Assembly (NCBI GenBank): GCA_944324665.1 | Contig: CALUXD010000002.1 | Coordinates: 186,001 to 250,000, forward strand | Origin: Candidatus Proelusimicrobium volucris | GTDB taxonomy: Bacteria; Elusimicrobiota; Elusimicrobia; Elusimicrobiales; Elusimicrobiaceae | Direction of reading: 5' to 3' | DNA: 64,000 nt | Part shown: positions 17,898-24,310 of the stretch, piece by piece | How positions within the stretch are numbered: position 1 is the stretch's first letter | How the letters are laid out: every line of letters starts with the position of its first letter | Made by a program: the position numbers and the translations under genes | The notes under the pieces: generated by a model | Database searches by the model: none | Told to the model about the DNA's origin: nothing | Seen by the model: only the letters and a program-made list of their open reading frames with translations

Positions 17898-18566
17898 ATG
17901 AATATAAAGAAGATGACGATAATAGCCGCGGCTTTTGCCGTTTTGCCGACGTTTACAATGGCCCAATATTACGGGGAAAGAGTTCCCGGCAGAGAGGGCG
18001 CGATAATGGAAAGTGGTATCTTTCTGTTTAATATGATTAAAGATTTGAAAGAGGGGAATCAAGAGAACAATAAACTTGATCAAAAACTTGAAGATTTAAA
18101 AGACAAGACGGAAGCGGAATATCGCAGCGAAAGGCAGACTTCTTTGAGAGGCGAGGCCCTGCTGAAGCAGCTTAGGAAAGAGGAAAACGACAGGCGCTGG
18201 AAAGAATATCAAGAAAAGAGAGACAAAAAAATAAGCTATAAAAAGTTTATAGAAGAACAGGTCGCCAAAATACCGGCGGAGCAAAAAGCCCGTTATGACG
18301 CCATGGCGCAAGCCGAAGACTATTCCGGCCTTATTGAGGAACTGCAAAAATTTCGTTATAACGCCAACCCCAAGTTCGACTATGATGCGGACAGATATTA
18401 TATTTTGCAAGCTGTTGTAAAAGTAAACGGCAAAGGTTTGGTATCCTTTGGGACTTTAGATATCGCACAGACGATAAAGGCCACAACCGATAAAGTGAGA
18501 TCTTGGGCATATAAAGAAGCCGAAAAAGTTGAAAACAGCATATTAAATTCAGGCAGAGCTTTATAA
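17898..18566 (+). CDS. Secreted helical protein, unknown
   Basis: 222 aa. An N-terminal signal peptide ends at about TFTMA (residue 22), followed by a long charged helical region (residues 50-150, rich in Lys, Glu and Arg, probably coiled coil). A mixed C-terminal 80 residues follows, with RYYILQAVVKVNGKGLVSFG. No family is recognised. It lies directly after the two secreted paralogues, in the same direction, and shares their upstream element, so it may belong to the same regulon or act with them. It has its own strong terminator. Confidence 0.68.
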   Translation: MNIKKMTIIAAAFAVLPTFTMAQYYGERVPGREGAIMESGIFLFNMIKDLKEGNQENNKLDQKLEDLKDKTEAEYRSERQTSLRGEALLKQLRKEENDRRWKEYQEKRDKKISYKKFIEEQVAKIPAEQKARYDAMAQAEDYSGLIEELQKFRYNANPKFDYDADRYYILQAVVKVNGKGLVSFGTLDIAQTIKATTDKVRSWAYKEAEKVENSILNSGRAL

Positions 18567-18583
18567 AATATTTAAATCCTTTT

Positions 18584-18613
18584 AAACCCCGCCTTTTTAG
18601 GCGGGGTTTTATT
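18584..18613 (+). terminator. Terminator before the particle gene cluster
   Basis: AAACCCCGCC / GGCGGGGTTT stem with TTTTATTTT; it insulates the phage-like module from the secreted-protein genes. Confidence 0.9.
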
Positions 18614-18633
18614 TTGGCCGGGAAATATAATTG

Positions 18634-18669
18634 TTGACAATTTGATAATAATTTGATACATTTGTATCA
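18634..18669 (+). promoter_or_regulatory. Promoter with palindromic operator for the particle operon
   Basis: TTGACA at 18634-18639 and TACATT at 18657-18662 are spaced by 17 bases. A perfect dyad TGATACA-TT-TGTATCA (18654-18669) covers the -10 box and the likely start of transcription. This geometry is that of a repressor operator; the repressor is not encoded nearby. Confidence 0.65.
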
Positions 18670-18681
18670 GAATAGGGGAAG

Positions 18682-18718
18682 AGCCGTCAATCCGCGCAAG
18701 GGTTTGATGGCTATTTTT
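18682..18718 (+). promoter_or_regulatory. Leader hairpin resembling an attenuator
   Basis: A twelve-base-pair stem (one mismatch, one wobble) between 18682-18693 and 18701-18712 is followed by ATTTTTA. It lies between the promoter and the capsid gene, so it could end transcription early unless it is relieved. Confidence 0.5.
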
Positions 18719-18769
18719 ATTGGCGTAAATCAAGCCCGAACGGCGGAAAAGAGTTTAGAGGAGAAATAA

Positions 18770-19996
18770 ATGGACGATATAATGGGCTCCATAAAAGAAC
18801 TCAGGAAGACGCTTGACGGCAAGATAGAATCCTGCATCACCAAAGAAAAAGCTGAGAAGATGATAGAAGATATAATCAATCGTCTCCATCCCGCAGACAG
18901 CAAGGCCGTGATACCGAACTCGGAAAGCGAGATAATGGAAAAGTACGCCGCGTTTAAACGCAGAAGCGGCTTTCAGAAGGAAGAGAAATGGACAAGCGAA
19001 TACGGGCGCAAATTCGGGAATATGAAGAATTTTCTTTTGGCGGCCAAGAATCGCAACTCGGTGTTAAACGATTTCAAATCGGTTTTAAGCGAAGGCGCCT
19101 CCGGCGCGACGGGCGGCGGCTATTTGGTACCGACGGAATTTTCGGCGCAGGTTATCCGTATGATGAACGAATCCAGCCCGATAATGCAGATAGCCAATAT
19201 ATTGCCGATGTCTTCTTGGAAGAGGCAAATCCCCAAACAGCTTACCAATCTGCAGGTGGGCTGGGTAGCGGAGAACGGGGTAAAAGGTATAAGCAACCCC
19301 ACTTTCGGTCAGCTTGAGCAGACGGCTAAAGTTTTGGCTACGGTAATCAAATGCACCGACGAGTTAATTCGCGACAGTGCAATAAATCTTACGCAATTCC
19401 TTTCAGAACTGGTGGCCGAGGCTATGGCTTTGGAAATAGAAAGAGTCGCTTTGCTGGGCGACGGCAGCGCCGATCCGTTCACGGGCATATTGCACGCCAG
19501 CGGCGCCAATAAAGTAGCCATGGCGGGCAATGAAGTCAGCTTCGACGACATCGCCAATTTGATTTTCAGCTTGAGCGAAGCCAACTCCAAAGACGGCGTT
19601 ATAGTACTCTCCCGCGCGGGCCTTAACAAATTGATGAAACTTAAAGACAGCAACGGCAATTATATATGGGCCCCGCCTTCTTTGGGCAATCCCGCCACGA
19701 TATGGAATACGCCTTATGTGGTAAGTTCTCAGATCCCCAATACGGTAAGCGATGCGGGCGCTTTAACCGGCGGAAACGGCACGATAGCGTTCTTCGGCAG
19801 ATTTAACAAGAACCTGTTGATTTCCCCCAGGGAGGAGATGACGGTAAAAGTATCTCAGGATGCGGCTTCGTGGAACAGCGACGGCTCTACCCTGGACAGC
19901 GCTTTTATGATGGATCAAACCTGGCTGCGCTTTACGCAGGCCTTATCCATAGACGTAACTTTCGGCAGCGCGTTTAGCTACCTTATATTCAAATAA
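18770..19996 (+). CDS. HK97-family major capsid protein
   Basis: 408 aa. A short charged N-terminal region (about 115 residues, delta/scaffold-like) precedes the HK97-fold shell domain, which begins GGGYLVPTEFS. Typical features follow: an N-arm/E-loop region (SPIMQIANILPMSSW, WVAENGVKG), the spine helix LTQFLSELVAEAMALEIERV, LLGDGSADPFTGIL, and the P-domain/A-loop end with GRFNKNLLISPREEMTVKV. It forms the icosahedral head. Capsid proteins of this type are usually trimmed by a linked protease, which is missing here. The gene is preceded by AGGAG and followed by a terminator-like hairpin, so capsid mRNA may exceed downstream mRNA. Confidence 0.92.
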   Translation: MDDIMGSIKELRKTLDGKIESCITKEKAEKMIEDIINRLHPADSKAVIPNSESEIMEKYAAFKRRSGFQKEEKWTSEYGRKFGNMKNFLLAAKNRNSVLNDFKSVLSEGASGATGGGYLVPTEFSAQVIRMMNESSPIMQIANILPMSSWKRQIPKQLTNLQVGWVAENGVKGISNPTFGQLEQTAKVLATVIKCTDELIRDSAINLTQFLSELVAEAMALEIERVALLGDGSADPFTGILHASGANKVAMAGNEVSFDDIANLIFSLSEANSKDGVIVLSRAGLNKLMKLKDSNGNYIWAPPSLGNPATIWNTPYVVSSQIPNTVSDAGALTGGNGTIAFFGRFNKNLLISPREEMTVKVSQDAASWNSDGSTLDSAFMMDQTWLRFTQALSIDVTFGSAFSYLIFK

Positions 19997-20008
19997 CCTT
20001 AAGAGATA

Positions 20009-20038
20009 AAAAGGCGGCGTTTTTACGCGCCGCCTTTT
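20009..20038 (+). terminator. Intra-operon hairpin after the capsid gene
   Basis: GGCGGCG / CGCCGCC stem with AAAA upstream and TTTT downstream, 12 bases before the next start codon. It probably causes partial termination. Confidence 0.7.
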
Positions 20039-20050
20039 CAAGGAGCTTAC

Positions 20051-20614
20051 ATGAGTGAAATAATCCAGCCCGCCTGCACCCTGGGCGATTTAAAGATCTA
20101 TCTTAAAATAAGCGAAGAGGACGAGTCAAAAGATTCTCTTTTGAATCTTCTTTTGGAATCGTGCACAATAGCGGCCGAACGTTATATGGGGCGCTATATA
20201 ATTGCGCGGGAGATAACGGAAGAGCCGCACGATTTTGAAAACGGAAAAAGCAAATATCTCCAGTTGGAGCAATATCCCGTATTCGAAATAAGCAAAATAA
20301 TACAGAACGGGGAAGAGATAGAAGTTTCTTCTCTAAAGGCGGATAAATATAACGGACTTATCAAGAAAAGCACACCTTGGCGCGGCGCGGTATTGGCCAG
20401 TTATAAGGCGGGGATAGCGGCCTCGCAGGAAAGCGTACCTGCAAATATCCGCCTGGCGATATGCTGTTGGATAGCTTCTATGCTTAGCGAACAGGAAAGC
20501 GGCGGCGTCAAGAGCGAAACTTTAGGAGATTATTCCGTCAGCTATTACGACGAGCGGCAAGTCCCGCCTTCTTCGGCTGTGCTGCTGGAAAGTTACAGGA
20601 AGGTGAATTTATGA
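20051..20614 (+). CDS. Head-tail connector (gp6-like adaptor)
   Basis: 187 aa. The N-terminal CTLGDLKIYLKISEEDESKDSLLNLL and the helix LESCTIAAERYMGRYI are the hallmark of HK97 gp6/SPP1 gp15-like adaptors. They are followed by a beta region (YLQLEQYPVFEISKI) and a C-terminal helix pair. The protein forms a ring under the portal that prepares the head for tail attachment. It is directly after the capsid gene, the usual position, though the portal gene itself is absent. Its stop overlaps the next start (ATGA). Confidence 0.85.
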   Translation: MSEIIQPACTLGDLKIYLKISEEDESKDSLLNLLLESCTIAAERYMGRYIIAREITEEPHDFENGKSKYLQLEQYPVFEISKIIQNGEEIEVSSLKADKYNGLIKKSTPWRGAVLASYKAGIAASQESVPANIRLAICCWIASMLSEQESGGVKSETLGDYSVSYYDERQVPPSSAVLLESYRKVNL

Positions 20615-20946
20615 GCTTTAAGGCGCTTCTTAACCGCGTGTGCGACATAGAAAAACTTTCCTTGGGCTCCGCCGACGCTTACGGCTCGCGCTCGGAAACT
20701 TGGGAAACTCTAAAAAGCGAAGTCCCTTGCCGCATAAGAACGCGCAGCGCCGGCGAAAAACATTACAGCTCGCCAGAATATCAATACGCCACCCATTCGC
20801 TTTACTTGGAATTTCTTTCGCTCCCGCAAGGTCGGCTAAGAGCAAAGATCGGGGGCTTTTACTACGATATTACCGGCAGAATAGAGCTTGGCGGCGCGAA
20901 GAAATATCTTTGCCTATATTTGGAAAGGAAAACAGTATGCCCATAA
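20611..20946 (+). CDS. Head closure / stopper protein (SPP1 gp16-like)
   Basis: 111 aa. Phage head-tail adaptor family: the N-terminus FKALLNRVCDIEKL is followed by SETWETLKSEVPCRIRT, a beta barrel-like core (HSLYLEF...GGFYYDITGRIE) and a short C-terminus. These proteins plug the connector after packaging and join it to the tail. The start overlaps the upstream stop by ATGA, and the end overlaps the next gene by ten bases. Confidence 0.82.
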   Translation: MSFKALLNRVCDIEKLSLGSADAYGSRSETWETLKSEVPCRIRTRSAGEKHYSSPEYQYATHSLYLEFLSLPQGRLRAKIGGFYYDITGRIELGGAKKYLCLYLERKTVCP

Positions 20947-21353
20947 AGAACAACTCAGACGAATTTAAACGGGATATGGATAATTTCGGCTCGAAATTGC
21001 TGGGAGCTCTTTTAAATGCGGCGAGAGTATCGGCAAGCGAGGCGGAAACGGATCTGCAAGGGAGCCTTTCCAAAACGGGCGCTGTGTTGCAAGGGGAGCG
21101 GCAAAGCTCACCCGCGTACGGCGCGCCGTATAAAGTCAGCGGGCGTCTGCTTGAATCCAGCGGCGTGGTTTATGAAGAAGGCGACGCTGGGGCCTCAATA
21201 AAGATAGGAACGGACATCAGCGCCGCGCCGTACGCGGTCTACCTGGAATACGGCGGCGCGAGAATGAAAGCCAGGCCCTATCTTCTGCCGTGCGGGCGGA
21301 GATGTTTCCAGAGAATAAGCGAATATATGCGCGGCATAAAGGGGGAAGTATGA
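20937..21353 (+). CDS. HK97 gp10-like neck/tail protein
   Basis: 138 aa from the ATG at 20937, preceded by GGAAAGGA; the frame is open further upstream but that part lies inside the stopper gene. It shows the HK97 gp10 pattern: an amphipathic N-terminal helix, YGAPYKVSGRLLESSG, IGTDISAAPYAVYLEYG and an MKARPYLLPC end. This family sits at the head-tail joint. It is tightly packed with neighbours, with an ATGA overlap to the next gene. Confidence 0.85.
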   Translation: MPIKNNSDEFKRDMDNFGSKLLGALLNAARVSASEAETDLQGSLSKTGAVLQGERQSSPAYGAPYKVSGRLLESSGVVYEEGDAGASIKIGTDISAAPYAVYLEYGGARMKARPYLLPCGRRCFQRISEYMRGIKGEV

Positions 21354-21739
21354 TAGTTGAAGATATTTATTCGTATTTGGCTTCGGACTCCGCTTTACGG
21401 ACGGCATTAAGCGCGGACGAACGCGACTGCAAAATCTATCCCAATTACGCGGCTATAACTTCAAGAGTGCCGTATTTGGTGTACAGGTCTAGCAATCCGG
21501 GCGGGAGTTATGACGAAGTCTTAAGCGAAGAAGGCGTAACCTTCGTGATAACGGGCGAAGATTACGCCCAAACCGCGGCGATAAGCAAGGTGCTTAGCGC
21601 GCTGTTGGATTTAAACTGCGGGGGCATACCTTCCCAGGGGCACAATATATACTACGCAAAGAAAATCGGGGGCAGCGATTATATGGACGAGCTGGGGCGG
21701 CATTGTCGGGCGGTAAACTTCATTTTTAAATTTAAATAG
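21350..21739 (+). CDS. Tail terminator/completion protein (DUF3168-like)
   Basis: 129 aa from the ATG at 21350, overlapping the upstream stop. It matches the DUF3168 layout: IVEDIYSYLASDSALRTAL, IYPNYAAITSRVPYLVYR, VTFVITGEDYAQTAAISKVL and a C-terminal beta strand CRAVNFIFKF. These proteins cap the tail tube at the head end (lambda gpU / RcGTA g8 type). The position between gp10 and tube is canonical. Confidence 0.82.
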   Translation: MIVEDIYSYLASDSALRTALSADERDCKIYPNYAAITSRVPYLVYRSSNPGGSYDEVLSEEGVTFVITGEDYAQTAAISKVLSALLDLNCGGIPSQGHNIYYAKKIGGSDYMDELGRHCRAVNFIFKFK

Positions 21740-21748
21740 GAGATTTAT

Positions 21749-22261
21749 ATGTCATCATCAACAAATATAGTAGTAGGCGTAAGCGCCAGCGGCACTGTTA
21801 AGGCGGGCGACTACGGCGCGCAGGAAAGCGCGGCGACGGATTTGGGTTTTATAAAGGGTGGCGTTTCCATAGAACACGAGGAAACTTCTTACGATATTAA
21901 AGTGGATCAGGTGCTGGCGCCGATAGACAAGGTAACCACGGACGAAAGTTTAAAGATAAAGTTTTCGCTTTCGGAAGCTACCTTGGAGAATATAGCCCTT
22001 TCCTTGGGCATAGGCGCGCCCATCGGCGGCAAAATAGAATTCGGCGATAAAACCGACAATATGGTAAAAACGCTTTTTATAAACGTTAAGGGGGCGAATA
22101 ATTCTTCCCGCAAATATACCTTTTGGCGCTGCCGCCCCACGGGTAAAACGGGGCAGACCTACAAACGCGACGGCGAAACTTTAATAGAGGCAGAATTTGA
22201 CGTCTTGGCCGATATGAGCAAAGAGCGCGGCAAGCGTTTCGGTATGATAGAAGACCTTTAA
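21749..22261 (+). CDS. Major tail tube protein
   Basis: 170 aa. A beta-rich protein with VGVSASGTVKAGDY, a central VDQVLAPIDKVTTDESLKIKFSL segment and a C-terminal DGETLIEAEFDVLAD strand, consistent with siphovirus or GTA tail tube proteins. It is placed right after the tail terminator and before the chaperone. It polymerises around the tape measure. It is followed by a strong hairpin, which would favour excess tube mRNA over downstream mRNA. Assignment rests partly on gene order. Confidence 0.75.
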   Translation: MSSSTNIVVGVSASGTVKAGDYGAQESAATDLGFIKGGVSIEHEETSYDIKVDQVLAPIDKVTTDESLKIKFSLSEATLENIALSLGIGAPIGGKIEFGDKTDNMVKTLFINVKGANNSSRKYTFWRCRPTGKTGQTYKRDGETLIEAEFDVLADMSKERGKRFGMIEDL

Positions 22262-22295
22262 ACCCCGCGCCTTATCGGCGCACCCCGAAAAAAAG

Positions 22296-22323
22296 AGCCC
22301 GGCCTTTTCGGGCCGGGCTTTAT
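22296..22323 (+). terminator. Intra-operon hairpin after the tail tube gene
   Basis: AGCCCGGCC / GGCCGGGCT stem with a short T run (CTTTA), six bases before the next ribosome binding site. It is probably a partial terminator or mRNA stabiliser. Confidence 0.65.
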
Positions 22324-22335
22324 AAGGAGAATTTA

Positions 22336-22734
22336 ATGAACGAACTGGAAGCGATGTGTCCTAAATCAAGGACGGTGAAACTCTGCGGGCGCGAAGTGGA
22401 AATAAAACCGCTAAGCATAAAGCAGAGCATAGATATATGGCGGATAATAAACGACGTAAAATTGGAGGGCGAGGCTCTAAAAGACGCCCCCGACGCTTTG
22501 CGCGCCGCGCGGATATTGGAAATTTTGGGCAGCAGCAAGAGCCGCGATCTTATCAATATAATTACCTGCGGAGTTTTAAAGGACATAAGCAATCCGCAGG
22601 AGAAAATAAGCCTTTTGGAACTCAGCGAGCTTGTGCAGGCTTTGGGTGAAGTCAATGATTTCGGAAGGATATTCGTAAATTTTACGCAAGCCCTGAAAGC
22701 GGCCGCGGGGCGGAGGGACTTTCGGATGCGGTGA
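22336..22734 (+). CDS. Tail assembly chaperone, short form (gpG-like)
   Basis: 132 aa. The helical protein begins NELEAMCPKSRTVKLCGREVEIKPLSIKQS, a pattern seen in phage tail assembly chaperones, and lies between tube and tape measure as expected. The last 18 codons after Phe116 may be bypassed by a -1 frameshift at AAATTTT (22677-22683), which would fuse the protein to a 71-residue extension. In lambda the equivalent gpG/gpGT ratio is essential for tail assembly. GGAG precedes the ATG. Confidence 0.75.
   Translation: MNELEAMCPKSRTVKLCGREVEIKPLSIKQSIDIWRIINDVKLEGEALKDAPDALRAARILEILGSSKSRDLINIITCGVLKDISNPQEKISLLELSELVQALGEVNDFGRIFVNFTQALKAAAGRRDFRMR
22677..22683 (+). other. Candidate -1 ribosomal frameshift site AAATTTT
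   Basis: The heptamer fits X-XXY-YYZ in the correct phase (gtA AAT TTT acg). Slippage by -1 moves into a frame that is open from 22659 and ends at 22898, overlapping the tape measure start. Confidence 0.55.
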
Positions 22735-22898
22735 GTTTCTGTGCTTTCGCTTACGGCTATAAGACGGAATATATATTGGCGCACAGTCTGGAGTGGCTGT
22801 CGTGGGCCTGTGAACGGGCGGCCGCTTTCAGGGCGGGCAGAGTAAGGCGCTTCACAAGCGAGGAAGCGCAATTATCGAAAATAGGGATAAGCAAATGA
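22683..22898 (+). CDS. Tail assembly chaperone -1 frame extension (gpT-like)
   Basis: 71 codons read after the AAATTTT slip, giving a 187-aa fusion with residues 1-116 of the chaperone. The frame encodes a folded-looking segment (SFCAFAYGYKTEYILAHSLEW, RAAAFRAGRVRRF) and stops at 22898, overlapping the tape measure ATG (AATGA), which is how coding frames in this operon normally meet. Alternatively a 55-aa protein could start at the GTG near 22731 after GGAGGG. Both the overlap and the lambda-like position argue that this frame is translated. Confidence 0.6.
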   Translation, partial: YASPESGRGAEGLSDAVSFCAFAYGYKTEYILAHSLEWLSWACERAAAFRAGRVRRFTSEEAQLSKIGISK

Positions 22899-23611
22899 TA
22901 GAGAACATAGCAAAATTCTGCGTTGAGCTTGAGGCCGTTTTTGAAGACGGCGGCCTAAAGCAAATGTATAACGATTTTAGAAATGCGGGCGACGAAGTCG
23001 CCGAGATATACGACGCTTTAAAAAGAGAAGCGCAAGAAAGCGGCGGCGTGGTGGCAAACAGCGCGTATTCGGGGTTTTCCTCGTTAAAGAGCGGGCTGGA
23101 AGATTTTTTTAATTTTACATCCGAATCGTTCGGCAAGATAGACGATTTGATAAAAAGCGTCTGGGAGAATATGGTATCGGGTTTCGCGCAAGCCTTAAGC
23201 AAAATGGCGGCCAATAATTTGCTTTCGGCTATATTTGGCGGCGGGGGCGGATTGCTTGGCGGGCTTTTCGGCGGGCTGTTGGGCAGCAGGCGAAGCGGCG
23301 GACCGATAGAAGAAACGGGCCCCTATTATTTACACGCCGGCGAATTTGTTTTGCCGCCGGAAGTTGTAAGTTCAATACAAGGCGGGGGATATAACTCCGC
23401 GCCGGCCCAATTCGGCAGCGGTGGCGCGGGCAATATCAGCGTTACGGTAAATACGCCGGTAACTTTTAACGGCGCGCCCCAAAATTCGGACGTGCGCAAA
23501 ATATGCGAGGAAATATCAAACGCCGCCAGACGCGGAGTAAGCTGGGCGGTGGAGCAGGCCAAGATAAGCTATAAAATCGGACGGGATAGAAGCTCGGAGA
23601 GTTCATTATGA
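22895..23611 (+). CDS. Tail tape measure protein, unusually short
   Basis: 238 aa. Helical residues 1-110 lead into an FDDLIKSVWEN-like helix and then the signature of lambda gpH-type C-terminal regions: MAANNLLSAIFGGGG, a Gly/Leu-rich stretch and ETGPYYLHAGEFVLPPEVV. Tape measures set tail length at roughly 0.15 nm per residue (from known phages), so this one would specify a tail of only about 35-40 nm. That is far shorter than typical siphovirus tails but in the range of gene transfer agent particles. ATGA overlap with the next gene. Confidence 0.78.
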   Translation: MIENIAKFCVELEAVFEDGGLKQMYNDFRNAGDEVAEIYDALKREAQESGGVVANSAYSGFSSLKSGLEDFFNFTSESFGKIDDLIKSVWENMVSGFAQALSKMAANNLLSAIFGGGGGLLGGLFGGLLGSRRSGGPIEETGPYYLHAGEFVLPPEVVSSIQGGGYNSAPAQFGSGGAGNISVTVNTPVTFNGAPQNSDVRKICEEISNAARRGVSWAVEQAKISYKIGRDRSSESSL

Positions 23612-24309
23612 CTATAAAACCAATAGAAATACTTACGCCAAATATTCTTGAAGCCGCCTCTTTAAGCGACGCCCAGGGCGAGGTTTTTGCCATCAAACAC
23701 GGGAGCAAAAACACAATAAGCGGCGCGGTGACGGCCGCTTTTGCCGGAACGGTTTCGGCCGAGAAAATATTGATCAAAAATACCGACGCGCAAAGTATAA
23801 CGATAGAGTATAAAAGGGCGGCCTCGGACGAAAATTTTACGCTTTTTGAAGATTTCGCCCTGGTTAAAAGCGGGCGCGATATTTTGATAACTTTTGACGC
23901 CCCGCTTGAGGCAGCCTCTTTCAAATTTACCTTGCTCGGCGAAGTGGAAAGCGTGTATTTTTACGAATTTGCCCTTCTTTCGCGTCTGCTTTTTTTGGAT
24001 AAGGCTTTGACCTCTTTTACACCGAGCGGATATCGCAAAGGCGGATACCATTACACTGCCGACGGTACTCTGATAAGATGGCACGAGTTCAGCAAAAAGT
24101 CAGGGGCGCTCGTTTTGGAAAATCTTTCCGAGACTACAAAGCAAACCCTTGAATATATTTGCGACGAAAATATTTTCCTTACCTTCCTTTTCTACGGCGC
24201 TTATGATTTGAGCCAAAGCGGGCAGTATGCTCTTACGGCGGATTTTAAGGCGGAACTTAACCGCCTTAGCGGGCTGTGGAACGTTTATCTTGAAATAACG
24301 GAGAAATAA
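23608..24309 (+). CDS. Putative distal tail / tail tip protein
   Basis: 233 aa, mainly beta. It begins MTIKPIEILTPNILEAASLS, with a jelly-roll-like first half (YKRAASDENFTLFEDFALV, TFDAPLEAASFKFTLLG) and a second half ending LSGLWNVYLEITEK. No family was recalled with certainty. The position between tape measure and hub is that of distal tail or DUF2460-type proteins, which is the basis of the call. Confidence 0.55.
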   Translation: MTIKPIEILTPNILEAASLSDAQGEVFAIKHGSKNTISGAVTAAFAGTVSAEKILIKNTDAQSITIEYKRAASDENFTLFEDFALVKSGRDILITFDAPLEAASFKFTLLGEVESVYFYEFALLSRLLFLDKALTSFTPSGYRKGGYHYTADGTLIRWHEFSKKSGALVLENLSETTKQTLEYICDENIFLTFLFYGAYDLSQSGQYALTADFKAELNRLSGLWNVYLEITEK

Positions 24310-24310
24310 A

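Noticed and set aside
13221-18566. Classic toxin-immunity locus
   Set aside because: The constant-N/variable-C pattern fits, but no toxin family is recognisable and no immunity-like gene follows each copy; the 17898 gene is itself exported.
20640-20936. Upstream extension of the gp10-like frame
   Set aside because: This part overlaps the stopper gene in another frame; the ATG at 20937 has a good ribosome site and matches the family start.
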